Assembly: GCA_014192065.1 (NCBI GenBank)
Contig: BJHH01000002.1
Span: 434,001 to 498,000 of the forward strand
Length of the DNA: 64,000 nucleotides
Direction: 5' to 3'
Origin: Gemmatimonadota bacterium
GTDB lineage: Bacteria > Gemmatimonadota > Gemmatimonadetes > Gemmatimonadales > Gemmatimonadaceae
Positions 42,198 through 51,069 of the stretch are shown here, piece after piece (position 1 is the first letter of the stretch; every line of letters starts with the position of its first letter). The notes under the pieces are model-generated. The model saw only the letters and a program-made list of their open reading frames with translations. It was not told the DNA's origin and did no database searches. The translations under genes were made by a program, and so were the position numbers.

Positions 42198-42791
42198 ATG
42201 GCGAATTCCAGCGCCCTGACCAACGAACGAAGCTATGACGACGATGCCGACGACACCGGATATACCGGTGGGAGCAGCAGCGCGTCGTATGATGAAGACG
42301 AGAACGAAGAAGGTGGGTGGGCGGTCAACAAGGACCAGAGCGATTCGCTTTGGGACAGCGCCGAGGACTCGTCAGATGATGACGACGAGACGCCCGATGT
42401 GGTCGAAGCCACGGACGAGGAAGACGACACCGAGCTCTTCGAAGAATCGGCGCCGCGGCGGCGCGGCCGGAAGCCCGGCTCACAGTCGCTGCTTGCCGGC
42501 GGCGCTCCACCAGCTCAGACACCGCCCGCTCCGAAGATCCAGGCGAAAGTAGTCGCTGCGCCTGCGAAGCCCGCGGCGAAGGCCGTTCCGAAGGCCCCTG
42601 CCAAGACCGTTCCGAAGGCTGCCGCCAAGCCCGTGGCAAAATCGGCAGCAAAGCCGGCAAAGATCGTGGCCAAGAAGGCCGCGCCGGTCGCCAAAAAGGC
42701 GGCACCGAAGCCGTCTAAGCCGGCAAAGAAAAAAGCGGTGGCAACGAAGTCCAAGCCGGCCGCAAAGCAGAAGGCGCGCCCAAAGAAGTAG
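42198..42791 (+). CDS. Histone H1-like Lys/Ala/Pro-rich protein with acidic N-terminus
   Basis: 197 residues from the ATG at 42198, preceded by GGAGGG at 42188; an earlier in-frame ATG at 42186 lacks a ribosome-binding site. Residues 1-85 are acidic (DDDADDTGYTGG; EDSSDDDDETPD; EEDDTELFEES) and 110-197 are repeats of Lys/Ala/Pro (KAVPKAPAKTVPKAAAKPVA). An RRRGRKPGS AT-hook-like stretch sits between them. The basic tail resembles bacterial H1-like proteins and AlgP, which bind DNA. The acidic head, common in eukaryotic chaperones, is less usual. A nucleoid or DNA-binding role is inferred from composition. It is followed by a MerR-like gene after seven bases. Confidence 0.75.
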   Translation: MANSSALTNERSYDDDADDTGYTGGSSSASYDEDENEEGGWAVNKDQSDSLWDSAEDSSDDDDETPDVVEATDEEDDTELFEESAPRRRGRKPGSQSLLAGGAPPAQTPPAPKIQAKVVAAPAKPAAKAVPKAPAKTVPKAAAKPVAKSAAKPAKIVAKKAAPVAKKAAPKPSKPAKKKAVATKSKPAAKQKARPKK

Positions 42792-42793
42792 GT

Positions 42794-42812
42794 CGCGGAT
42801 GCAAAATCCGCG
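42794..42812 (+). promoter_or_regulatory. Hairpin containing the start codon of the MerR-like gene
   Basis: CGCGGAT (42794-42800) and ATCCGCG (42806-42812) pair around GCAAA. The ATG of the next gene is 42799-42801, so it lies at the top of the left arm and loop. The structure could limit translation or end transcription of the upstream gene. Confidence 0.5.
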
Positions 42813-43368
42813 TCTACCCATGGCCCCAGAACAAGCGGTTTCGCTGCTGCGAGCCCACGCACGCCACGCCCCGTGGAATGCGCGTGGGCTCGCGGCACAT
42901 GTCACGTCCCTCGTTGATGCCGCCGGCATCCGACCGACCAACGCGTCGGCGCGCGCGGCGCCGAGCGCGCGCGCGGTCCGGTTCTACGTCGCGACAAGCC
43001 TCATCGACCATCCAGAAGGTCGCGGCACTGCTGCCACCTATCACTACCGCCACCTGCTTCAGCTGCTCGCGATCAAAATCCGCCAGCGTGAAGGCATCAC
43101 GCTCGATGGAATTCGCCGGGAGATGGCTGAACTCAGCGGCGACCTCCTGGAACGGCGCGTCGCGCTGGCGCTTGCCCCAGCACTCGGCACCGGCGCTGAT
43201 CAATCGGTCCTCTCGGGAAGCGATGCGCCGGTCTCATGGCATCGGATCGCGGTAGCAGACGGCATAGAACTGAGCGTTCGCGCTGATTCACCCGCCGCTG
43301 GCGAGGCGGCGCTGACCGCGATGCGCGACGCCGTGCGGGCAGCGCTGGGCCGCGAAGACCTGCAGTGA
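42799..43368 (+). CDS. MerR-like winged-helix transcriptional regulator
   Basis: 189 residues. The stretch ARAVRFYVATSLIDHPEGRG followed by TYHYRHLLQLLAIKIRQREG and ITLDGIRREMAEL is a MerR-type DNA-binding domain (helix-turn-helix, wing and start of the dimer helix) at about residues 50-115. The C-terminal half (VSWHRIAVADGIELSVRADS) is not recognised as an effector domain. A Cys metal site like that of MerR is absent. It sits between the H1-like and RPA genes and may control them. The start codon is held in a hairpin. Confidence 0.8.
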   Translation: MQNPRLPMAPEQAVSLLRAHARHAPWNARGLAAHVTSLVDAAGIRPTNASARAAPSARAVRFYVATSLIDHPEGRGTAATYHYRHLLQLLAIKIRQREGITLDGIRREMAELSGDLLERRVALALAPALGTGADQSVLSGSDAPVSWHRIAVADGIELSVRADSPAAGEAALTAMRDAVRAALGREDLQ

Positions 43369-43441
43369 ACCCAGCCGTGACCGCGACGTCGGGCCCCATC
43401 CGCTCAGTCGTGGTCACCGGCCAACTCGTCGACCGCACCCC

Positions 43442-44293
43442 GTGACCGATCCAGCTAGGCGGCGTGGCATCTCCCGAACGGTCGCCCTCGACCGCTCGCT
43501 CGAACTCCTCCCGCTCTTTCGCCTGAGTGACTCGTCGGATGAGGCGGCCATCACGTACGAACCAGACGGCGGTGGGCGGTGGCGCGTACTCCCCGCTCCA
43601 GGTGAACGACTGCCGGGCACCTTCGATCAGGACGTATTCATCGAACTGATCCGACGGTATCACGAGGCAGGAAGTCCCGCCGATGGAACCATCGCATTTA
43701 CACTGCATGCGTTTCTGCGTTCCATGGGGCGCCGTGTCGACGGCCGAACCTATGAGCAACTCCGGTCTGCACTCAACCGGCTGCTCCGAACAACGCTCGA
43801 GTCGGACGGCGCCTACTTCGACTTCACAACCGGTGCCAATATGAACGGAAGTTTCTCGGTGCTTTCGTCGGTCCAGATCGACCGACGACGATTTGCCGAA
43901 CGCGACCAACTCGCATTATTCCCCACGCTGGCAAACAACGAGCCCGGTGACGCCCACGTAACGATCGTCGGCACGATTCGCGCCAACATCGCGGCCGGGC
44001 ATCTAGTCTCCCTTTCCTCCGCTCGATACTTCGCGCTCTCCTCTCCCGTGGCACGGCGCATCTACCGCCTGATCGGGCTCGTACGTGTACAGGGTTCACC
44101 GGTCTGGAGGATTTCGCTCGACCGCCTGGCAGAACAACTCCCGCTCATTCAGCGGTTTCCGTCGCACCTCCAACGCGTCCTCCAACCGGCCCACGAGATG
44201 CTGGTCGCCGCCGGCATCCTCCGATCGGCCCGTTTCGTTCAGGATTCCCGAGTCTGGCACGTTGAGTACACGCTTGGCACTGCCGCTAACTGA
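43442..44293 (+). CDS. Replication initiator protein A (RPA/RepA-like family)
   Basis: 283 residues from a GTG. The pattern LFRLSDSSDEAAITYEPDGG, PGTFDQDVFIELIRRYHEAG, IAFTLHAFLRSMGRRVDGRT, YEQLRSALNRLLRTTLES and ALSSPVARRIYRLIGLVRVQ follows the RPA family of plasmid initiators (winged-helix, N-terminal DNA-binding). No iterons, origin repeats, par genes or plasmid mobilisation genes flank it, and the neighbours are chromosomal in character. It may be a relic of an integrated plasmid or a chromosomal protein that adopted the fold as a regulator. No strong ribosome-binding site precedes the GTG. Its upstream neighbour is the MerR-like gene, 73 bases away. Confidence 0.75.
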   Translation: MTDPARRRGISRTVALDRSLELLPLFRLSDSSDEAAITYEPDGGGRWRVLPAPGERLPGTFDQDVFIELIRRYHEAGSPADGTIAFTLHAFLRSMGRRVDGRTYEQLRSALNRLLRTTLESDGAYFDFTTGANMNGSFSVLSSVQIDRRRFAERDQLALFPTLANNEPGDAHVTIVGTIRANIAAGHLVSLSSARYFALSSPVARRIYRLIGLVRVQGSPVWRISLDRLAEQLPLIQRFPSHLQRVLQPAHEMLVAAGILRSARFVQDSRVWHVEYTLGTAAN

Positions 44294-44447
44294 GTCGTAG
44301 CGCGTTGGGCCACATGGAGTTGGCGTGCCACATCCCATCGGGCGCAGTTGGCAAAAAGAGAGCTGGAACCGATGCTTTGCGTCGGGCGTATTCAGAAGGT
44401 ATTCTCCGTCGTGGTATGTCTATAGAGCCTTTCTCCCGGATCGACCC

Positions 44448-46052
44448 GTGAACTCTCCCCGCGCCAAGAAACTCCTCCTCGCCGCCACCCTCGTCGCACC
44501 GATCGTCATCGGCGGCTTCGTCGTTCAGGAACGAACGGCGCAAAGCGGCGTGCGGTTGTTTCAACAGGTGGTCGCCATCGTCAACGACCGTTTCGTAGAC
44601 TCGCTCTCGGTCGGGGCTCTCTATGAGAAGGCAGCACGTGGCTTGGTCACCGAATTGAAGGATCCGTACGCGGAGCTCTACACGCCGAAGGATCTCGACA
44701 TGTTCAACCAGAACACCGGCGGGTTCTACGGTGGCGTCGGGATGACCATTGTGAGCCAAGAAGGGCTCATCACCGTTGAAAAGGTCTTCCCCCGCACGCC
44801 GGCAGAACGTGCCGGCATCCGCGTCGGTGACAAAATCGTCGGCGTCGACACCGCGAATGTTCGCGGATGGCGAATCGAACAGGTCTCCGCAAAGTTGAAG
44901 GGCCCGCCCGGAACGCCGGTCAACGCCAGGTTCCTGCGCCCTGGATCCGAGCCGTTTGCCGTCACGTTTACGCGTGAAGTCGTACGCATCCCGGCCGTGC
45001 CTTACGCGATTATGCTCGACCATAAGGTGGCCTACATCCCCGTTCAGGGATTCAGCGAGACCGCATCGTCCGAAGTTCGCGCGTCGCTCACACGCCTCGT
45101 CGCGGAAGGGGCGAAGGGCGTGGTACTCGACCTACGGGGAAATCCTGGTGGATTCCTCGAACAGGCCGACACCATGACGAACATTTTCCTCGAAAAGGGA
45201 CAGGAAATCGTCAGCGTGCGCCAACGTGGCGACCCGACCATTACCCACGTCACCACCCAGAAGGCGCTCGCGCCTGCAATCCCAGTCATCATCCTCACCG
45301 ACGGACGCTCGGCGTCGGCATCAGAGATCGTCGCTGGTGCACTGCAGGACCACGACCGCGCCCTCGTGCTCGGTACGACCTCGTTCGGCAAAGGGCTCGT
45401 CCAGTCGATGTATCGCCTCGACGGCGGATACGCGATCAAGTTGACGACGGCTAAGTGGTACACACCAAGCGGTCGCTCGATCCAGCGTGAGCGCAAGATC
45501 ACCGACGATGGGCAACTCATCGAGGTGCACCCCGATTCCCTCGAGTCGGACTCTGTTCGTGCCGCCCGACCAAAGTTCAAATCTGACGGTGGACGCACCG
45601 TGTACGGCGGTGGCGCGATCACACCGGACATCATCGTTCCGTTCGACACGCTCACATCGGTCGAGCAGCGGTTCGATCGCATGCTTGCGGTCAAGTCGCA
45701 GGAAGCCTACCTCGCGCTGTACGACTATGCGTTCGAGTTGCGCGGCAAGGTGAAACCCGACTTCGTCATCACGCCAGAGATGCGCGACGAGTTCTTCCAG
45801 CGACTCGGCAAACGCGGCGTCTCCGTCGAACGAAAAGATTTCGACGCGGCGCAGGCCTACGTGAACCGTATGCTCGACAACCGGATCTCGACACTCGCAT
45901 TCGGCGACTCCACCGCGAAACGTCGCTTTGTCAAAGAAGACCCCCAGCTCAGGAAGGCAGTCGAACTCCTGCAGCGCGGATCGACCACCAAGGATCTACT
46001 GGCCCTGGCGCCTTCTGCCACGCCAGCAACCACCAAGCCGGAGCCCCGCTGA
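44448..46052 (+). CDS. S41 family C-terminal processing peptidase (PDZ-containing)
   Basis: 534 residues from a GTG at 44448 chosen for the signal/anchor helix (VNSPRAKKLLLAATLVAPIV, then IGGFV); the upstream frame is non-coding. Residues 35-100 are the N-terminal helical part, 100-185 the PDZ domain (GGFYGGVGMTIVSQEGLITV; PAERAGIRVGDKIVGVD), and the protease core follows: VVLDLRGNPGGFLEQA and the Ser-Lys dyad Ser290 (GRSASASE) and Lys315 (TSFGKG), 25 residues apart as in Tsp. It would trim or degrade periplasmic proteins. Confidence 0.94.
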   Translation: MNSPRAKKLLLAATLVAPIVIGGFVVQERTAQSGVRLFQQVVAIVNDRFVDSLSVGALYEKAARGLVTELKDPYAELYTPKDLDMFNQNTGGFYGGVGMTIVSQEGLITVEKVFPRTPAERAGIRVGDKIVGVDTANVRGWRIEQVSAKLKGPPGTPVNARFLRPGSEPFAVTFTREVVRIPAVPYAIMLDHKVAYIPVQGFSETASSEVRASLTRLVAEGAKGVVLDLRGNPGGFLEQADTMTNIFLEKGQEIVSVRQRGDPTITHVTTQKALAPAIPVIILTDGRSASASEIVAGALQDHDRALVLGTTSFGKGLVQSMYRLDGGYAIKLTTAKWYTPSGRSIQRERKITDDGQLIEVHPDSLESDSVRAARPKFKSDGGRTVYGGGAITPDIIVPFDTLTSVEQRFDRMLAVKSQEAYLALYDYAFELRGKVKPDFVITPEMRDEFFQRLGKRGVSVERKDFDAAQAYVNRMLDNRISTLAFGDSTAKRRFVKEDPQLRKAVELLQRGSTTKDLLALAPSATPATTKPEPR

Positions 46053-46078
46053 TTCACAGTCAATCTGTCCGCATTGCC

Positions 46079-47107
46079 GTGATCGGGGCCGTATGGCTGC
46101 TCGCCTCCGGACCCGCGAACGCTCAGGTCAATATCCGCCGAGCCCCCGCCGCGACGGAAACCCACTTGGGCAAACTCCGTCAGCTCACGAACGAAGGCAC
46201 TCAGGCTGAGGCGTATTTCAGTCGCGACGGGCGCTGGATCACCTTCCAGTCCACGCGCGGCGACCATCCGTGCGACCTGCAGTTCGTCATGCGCCCGAAT
46301 GGCACGGATCTGCGTCGTGTTTCTTCCGCTGGCGGCAAAACAACCTGCGGATGGTTCCTTGAGGACGGGCGCCGGCTCTTCTTCGGTTCCACCCATGCCC
46401 AAGGGGATGCGTGCCCACAGCGCCCGGATCCATCGAAGGGGTATGTCTGGGGACTCGATCCGTTCGACATGTACACCGTCGGTAGCGACGGCACAGACCT
46501 CCGTCGCATCACGAACTATGGCGTGTACACCGCCGAGGGCGTGCTCTCGCCGAACGGCAAGCGCATTGTATTCACGTCCCTCAAGGACGGCGATCTCGAG
46601 ATCTACACGATGAACGTGGACGGCACCGATGTCCGCCGTCTCACGAACATCGCTGGCTACGACGGTGGCCCCTGGTGGTCGCCAGACGGCAAGCAGATCG
46701 TCTACCGTTCGTACCATCCCACCGACCCGAAAGAACTGCAGGACTACCAAGACCTGCTGGCGCAGCGCATCGTCCGCCCCAGCAAGATGGAAATCTGGGT
46801 GATGAACGCCGATGGGAGCGACCAGCGCCAGATCACACACCTTGGTGGAGCGAATTTCGGCCCCTCGTGGACCCCTGATGGGAAGCAAATCATCTTTTCG
46901 TCGAACTACAAGAACCCCCGCGGTGCGAACTTCGACATCTACATCGTATCGCTCGACGGCACCGGCCTAACGCAAATCACCAGCGATGAAGGGTTCGATG
47001 GATTCCCAATGTTCAGTCCGGACGGCAAGAAGTTGATCTGGGGATCTGGCCGGAACGCGACGGGCGAGCGAGACGTCAACCTGTTCATCGCCGACTGGCG
47101 CAAATAA
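46079..47107 (+). CDS. TolB-like PD40 beta-propeller protein, exported
   Basis: 342 residues from a GTG at 46079. The N-terminus (VIGAVWLLASGPANAQ) ends like a signal peptide but lacks the usual basic residues; the frame upstream adds SVRIA, so a non-canonical start (ATT at 46052, overlapping the stop of the protease) is possible. At least five PD40 repeats follow (FSRDGRWITFQST, LSPNGKRIVFTS, WSPDGKQIVYRS, WTPDGKQIIFSSN, FSPDGKKLIWGSG) with DGTDLRR/VDGTDVRRLT spacers. No hydrolase domain is attached. A periplasmic protein-interaction role is inferred. It is 26 bases after the S41 gene. Confidence 0.82.
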   Translation: MIGAVWLLASGPANAQVNIRRAPAATETHLGKLRQLTNEGTQAEAYFSRDGRWITFQSTRGDHPCDLQFVMRPNGTDLRRVSSAGGKTTCGWFLEDGRRLFFGSTHAQGDACPQRPDPSKGYVWGLDPFDMYTVGSDGTDLRRITNYGVYTAEGVLSPNGKRIVFTSLKDGDLEIYTMNVDGTDVRRLTNIAGYDGGPWWSPDGKQIVYRSYHPTDPKELQDYQDLLAQRIVRPSKMEIWVMNADGSDQRQITHLGGANFGPSWTPDGKQIIFSSNYKNPRGANFDIYIVSLDGTGLTQITSDEGFDGFPMFSPDGKKLIWGSGRNATGERDVNLFIADWRK

Positions 47108-47165
47108 CCTGCCCGCGGTGCAACCGCCGGCGAAGGTGAAGCTCTCTACGTGAACTGAGGTAGGT

Positions 47166-48137
47166 GTGCTCAATATTTCCACGCTGGCGCAAAACGATCG
47201 TGTCCAGCATGAGCTCATGGTTCGTGCGCGGAGCGACAAGACCACGCGAAACGGCGATCCGTATGCCGTCATCACGCTCGGCAACGCCACCGGCCAGCTC
47301 GCTGCCAACGTCTGGAAGGAACAGCTTCCGTGGATCGAGGGAGTGAAGGCCGGCTCGATCGTCCAGGTCATCGGAGCCATCGAACTCTATCAGGGCCGGC
47401 GGCAACTCAAACTGACGGCTCCACTCCGCCTCGTCGCTGGCGGCACTGCCAATCTCGCTGAGTTTTTGCCGCACATCGCGGGTGACGTCGCGGCGCTCTG
47501 GCACACGGTGGACGGCTGGCGTACCGCCATCAAGGCGAAGTCACTACGCAAGGCGGTCGACCTCTTCTTCGCCGACGACGCCTTTCGGACGTTATTTGAG
47601 AAATCACCGGGGGCCCCGCGCGGACATCACGCACAGGTTGGCGGGCTGATCCAGCACGTCGTCGAAGTGGGGACGATCGCGCGTGCCGCCGCTGACACAA
47701 TGGAAGGCGATGTCGACCTTGTGACGGTCGGCGCGTTGCTTCACGACATCGGCAAGGTCGAGGCGTATTCGACCGGGGCAGCGGGCTTTGACCACACCAC
47801 CGCAGGCCGGCTGCTCGGACATGTCGCCATCGGCGCGCTCATGCTCGAGCGCCGGCTCCGCACACTGCCCGACGGAACACTGACCACGGCGCAGGAGCTC
47901 GAACTCCACCACTTCATCTTGTCGCATCACGGACAGCTGCAGTTCGGCGCCGCCGTGCAGCCAATGACTCTCGAGGCCGACCTGTTGCACTGGGCCGATC
48001 AATCATCGGCCAAGGGCAATGATTTCGCAGAGGCAGTCCGCGATCCCGATCTGTTCCCCGGTGATGAGGAATTTTCGGTGCGAAAGAGCTGGCGTCTCGA
48101 TCGCAATGTGTGGAAACGCAGCCACTCATGGGCGTGA
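47166..48137 (+). CDS. OB-fold plus HD-domain 3'-5' exoribonuclease, YhaM-like
   Basis: 323 residues from a GTG preceded by GAGGTAGGT. Residues 15-95 form an OB-fold nucleic-acid-binding domain (RNGDPYAVITLGNATGQLAA; GRRQLKLTAPLRLV). The HD domain begins near residue 160 with the metal ligands GGLIQHVVEV, VGALLHDIGKVEAY, GHVAIGALMLE, HHFILSHHGQLQFG and DLLHWADQSSA. Known YhaM degrades RNA and single-stranded DNA from the 3' end with Mn. It is cytoplasmic. The stop overlaps the MFS transporter start by ten bases. Confidence 0.9.
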   Translation: MLNISTLAQNDRVQHELMVRARSDKTTRNGDPYAVITLGNATGQLAANVWKEQLPWIEGVKAGSIVQVIGAIELYQGRRQLKLTAPLRLVAGGTANLAEFLPHIAGDVAALWHTVDGWRTAIKAKSLRKAVDLFFADDAFRTLFEKSPGAPRGHHAQVGGLIQHVVEVGTIARAAADTMEGDVDLVTVGALLHDIGKVEAYSTGAAGFDHTTAGRLLGHVAIGALMLERRLRTLPDGTLTTAQELELHHFILSHHGQLQFGAAVQPMTLEADLLHWADQSSAKGNDFAEAVRDPDLFPGDEEFSVRKSWRLDRNVWKRSHSWA

Positions 48138-49369
48138 TCCAGTCGCCGGTACTGCGCGACGCTGATGCTCCTGCTCGCTGGCGGATGCTCGCACTGCTGG
48201 TATGCGCGGAGCTGTTGGGGATGTCGCTTTGGTTCGCCGGTAGCGCCGCGGCACCGCTGCTGCGCCAGGCCTGGAACCTAACGGACTCCCAAGTGGCATG
48301 GCTCACGACCGCGACCCAACTGGGTTTCGTCGTGGGCACCGCGGTGTCAGCACTGCTCAACCTCGCAGACATCATCCCCACTCGGTTGTTCTTCGCCACC
48401 TGCGCCCTACTCGGCGCAACGGCAAACGGATGGCTCGCCGTCACCGATTCCCTCGGCCCGGCGATCGCGTCGCGCTTTCTCGCTGGCGTCTTCCTCGCCG
48501 GTGTGTATCCGCCGGCGATGAAAATGGCGGCCACCTGGTTTCGCGATCGGCGCGGGCTTGCGGTCGGCGCAGTGGTCGGCGCGCTCACCGTCGGGAAGGC
48601 CGGCCCCTACCTCATCTCAGCAATCCCCGGTGCTGGAGTGGGCTTCATCACCGCGCTCGCCAGTGCCAGCGCCGTCATCGCTGCCGCGATCGTTTTCGTC
48701 GGATATCGCGACGGTCCGTTTGCCTTTCCATCGCGGCCATTTTCGTGGCTGAGGACGCGCGAGGTGATCGGTTCGCGTGCATGGCGCCTCGCGCTCGGTG
48801 GATACCTCGGCCATATGGCCGAGCTCTATTCGTACTGGACGTGGATTCCCGCCTTTCTCGCGGCCAGTATGATTGGCGATCCCCACGCACTGACCGCCAC
48901 CGCGTCGCCAGCGATCCGCGTCCTCGCATTCGCCGTGATTGCGGTCGGTGGCGCCGGATGCATCTGGGGTGGCTTGGTTGCAGACCGTATCGGCCGGGCA
49001 CCACTCGTGATACGCGCGCTCACCGTGAGCGCCGCGTGTTGTGCAGGAATCGGCCTAGCGTTTGGCCACTCCCTCTGGTTGCTGGCCCCCATCGCCCTGG
49101 TGTGGGGGTTCTTCATCATTGCCGATAGCGCACAGTTCAGTGTTCTGGTCACCGAGAGCGTCGCTCCGCACGCCGTCGGAACCGCAATTACACTGCAGGT
49201 GTCGCTCGGGTTTTTGCTGACGACAGCCACAATTCAGGTGGTACCAGTCGTCGTCAGGACCCTCGGGTGGCCATGGGTATTCGCGCTGCTCAGCATCGGT
49301 CCACTCGCGGGAATCGTGGCCGTGCGGCGGCTAACTTTGAGTGCAGAACCCAGAGGACTCGCGCTATGA
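48128..49369 (+). CDS. Major facilitator superfamily transporter
   Basis: 413 residues from the ATG at 48128 (a GTG at 48110 in the same frame is possible). There are twelve hydrophobic segments. The first loop reads LNLADIIPTRLFFATCALLG, and a second MFS-type loop GGLVADRIGRAPLVIRAL occurs near residue 285. The MFS type is not clear from sequence; cyanate/nitrate-type or nucleoside-type carriers are possible. It overlaps the YhaM gene upstream and the fumarase gene downstream (ATGA), so it is part of a packed operon. Confidence 0.82.
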   Translation: MGVIQSPVLRDADAPARWRMLALLVCAELLGMSLWFAGSAAAPLLRQAWNLTDSQVAWLTTATQLGFVVGTAVSALLNLADIIPTRLFFATCALLGATANGWLAVTDSLGPAIASRFLAGVFLAGVYPPAMKMAATWFRDRRGLAVGAVVGALTVGKAGPYLISAIPGAGVGFITALASASAVIAAAIVFVGYRDGPFAFPSRPFSWLRTREVIGSRAWRLALGGYLGHMAELYSYWTWIPAFLAASMIGDPHALTATASPAIRVLAFAVIAVGGAGCIWGGLVADRIGRAPLVIRALTVSAACCAGIGLAFGHSLWLLAPIALVWGFFIIADSAQFSVLVTESVAPHAVGTAITLQVSLGFLLTTATIQVVPVVVRTLGWPWVFALLSIGPLAGIVAVRRLTLSAEPRGLAL

Positions 49370-50886
49370 CCATCATCAAGCAGGACGATTTCGTCCAGTC
49401 CATTCAGGACGCCCTCCAGCACATCTCGTACTTCCATCCCCTCGACTACATCAGCGCGCTCGCCGATGCGTACGAGCGCGAGCAGTCGCCCGCCGCAAAG
49501 GACGCGATCGCGCAGATCCTCACCAACTCACGGATGTGCGCCGAAGGACATCGCCCGATCTGCCAGGACACGGGTATCGTCGTGGTCTTCCTGAAGGTCG
49601 GCATGAACGTCCAATGGGAAGCAACGCTTTCGGTCACGGAGATGGTGAACGAGGGCGTGCGTCGCGCCTACCTCCAACCTGACAATGTGTTGCGCGCCTC
49701 GATCGTTGCGGACCCTGCGTTCGGGCGAACAAATACCAAGGACAACACGCCGGCCGTCATCCACTACGAGATTGTTCCTGGCGACACCGTCGACGTGAAG
49801 ATCGCGGCCAAGGGGGGCGGTTCCGAGAACAAGGCAAAGTTCGCGATGCTCAATCCCAGCGATTCCATCGTTGACTGGGTCGTCAAGACGGTGCCGACGA
49901 TGGGTGCCGGCTGGTGCCCTCCGGGAATGCTCGGCATCGGCATCGGTGGGACCGCGGAGAAGGCGATGATTCTTGCGAAGGAAGCGCTCATGGACCGCAT
50001 CGACATGACGCAACTCAAGGCGCGCGGTCCGAAGAACAAGATCGAGGAACTACGCATCGAGCTGTACGAAAAGGTCAATGCGCTCGGGATCGGCGCGCAG
50101 GGACTGGGCGGCCTTTCGACGGTACTCGACATCAAGATCCTCGATTATCCGACGCATGCTGCGTCGAAGCCGATCGCCATCATCCCGAACTGCGCGGCAA
50201 CGCGCCATGCCCACTTCACACTCGACGGCTCGGGCGTGGCGGTGCTGCCAACACCACGGCTCGATGCATGGCCCGATATCACCTGGCATCCCGATCGCAA
50301 CGCGCGGCGCGTGGATCTCGACACGCTGACGCCTGCTGACGTAGCAAGCTGGAAAGCCGGTGATCGTTTGCTGTTATCTGGGCGCCTCCTGACCGGCCGC
50401 GACGCCGCGCACAAGCGCATCGCCGACCTTTTTGCCAGCGGACAAGGATTGCCGCCGGGTGTCGACTTCACGAATCGCGTGATCTACTACGTTGGCCCAG
50501 TTGCTCCGGTCCGCGAAGAAGTGGTCGGGCCGGCCGGTCCAACCACCGCCACGCGGATGGACAAATTCACGGAAATGATGCTTGAAAAAACCGGGCTCAT
50601 CGCCATGGTCGGAAAGGCCGAACGCGGGCCGCTCGGGCTCGAAGCCATTCGCAAGCACAAGGCCGCATATCTCATGGCGGTCGGTGGCGCGGCGTACCTC
50701 GTATCCAAGGCAATTCGGGCATCCCGATGCGTGGCATTCGAAGAACTTGGCATGGAGGCCATCTACGAATTCACTGTTGACGATATGCCGGTAACCGTAG
50801 CGGTTGATGCCGCCGGCAGCAATGTGCACGAGACCGGTCCAGCCGAGTGGAAGGAACGAATTCGGAATCTGCCGATTCTCGGCTGA
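49366..50886 (+). CDS. fumA: Class I (iron-sulfur) fumarate hydratase
   Basis: 506 residues from the ATG at 49366, with AGAGGA upstream and a four-base ATGA overlap with the MFS stop; the frame extends further upstream without coding sense. The three Cys expected for the [4Fe-4S] cluster are in HRPICQDTGIVVVF, GAGWCPPGMLGIG and IIPNCAATRHAHF. GGGSENKAKFAML is also conserved. The C-terminal beta domain carries GPVAPVREEVVGPAGPTTAT and DKFTEMMLEKTGLIAMVGK. It interconverts fumarate and malate in the citric acid cycle. The cluster makes it oxygen-labile. It closes the run of plus-strand genes that begins at 44448. Confidence 0.94.
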   Translation: MTIIKQDDFVQSIQDALQHISYFHPLDYISALADAYEREQSPAAKDAIAQILTNSRMCAEGHRPICQDTGIVVVFLKVGMNVQWEATLSVTEMVNEGVRRAYLQPDNVLRASIVADPAFGRTNTKDNTPAVIHYEIVPGDTVDVKIAAKGGGSENKAKFAMLNPSDSIVDWVVKTVPTMGAGWCPPGMLGIGIGGTAEKAMILAKEALMDRIDMTQLKARGPKNKIEELRIELYEKVNALGIGAQGLGGLSTVLDIKILDYPTHAASKPIAIIPNCAATRHAHFTLDGSGVAVLPTPRLDAWPDITWHPDRNARRVDLDTLTPADVASWKAGDRLLLSGRLLTGRDAAHKRIADLFASGQGLPPGVDFTNRVIYYVGPVAPVREEVVGPAGPTTATRMDKFTEMMLEKTGLIAMVGKAERGPLGLEAIRKHKAAYLMAVGGAAYLVSKAIRASRCVAFEELGMEAIYEFTVDDMPVTVAVDAAGSNVHETGPAEWKERIRNLPILG

Positions 50887-50896
50887 AAAATAATGC

Positions 50897-50919
50897 AACC
50901 CATTGTACCATATTGGGTT
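50897..50919. repeat. Short inverted repeat downstream of fumarase
   Basis: AACCCA (50897-50902) and TGGGTT (50914-50919) flank an 11-base centre in an AT-rich stretch just past the fumarase stop. It could be a weak terminator or an operator for the small zinc-ribbon gene at 51070. Confidence 0.35.
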
Positions 50920-51069
50920 AGGAGAAAATTTTCGAGTTAGCACATTTCCAGGCGGCGAAGCTCTCGGGACTTAGAATTCGGACCAAAATTGATTATCTTC
51001 AAGTGGCTGTGCCGTTGACGGTGCCCTAGAACTCTGTCGGCGCCCTTGAAGTCTCCATATGGAGTGCAG

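Noticed and set aside
42198-42791. H1-like gene as a simple low-complexity artefact
   Set aside because: It has a good ribosome-binding site, a sharp acidic-to-basic change and consistent frame use, so I kept it as a gene.
43369-43441. Search for iterons or an origin next to the RPA-like gene
   Set aside because: No direct repeats, DnaA boxes or AT-rich unwinding stretch are seen, so I do not call a replication origin.
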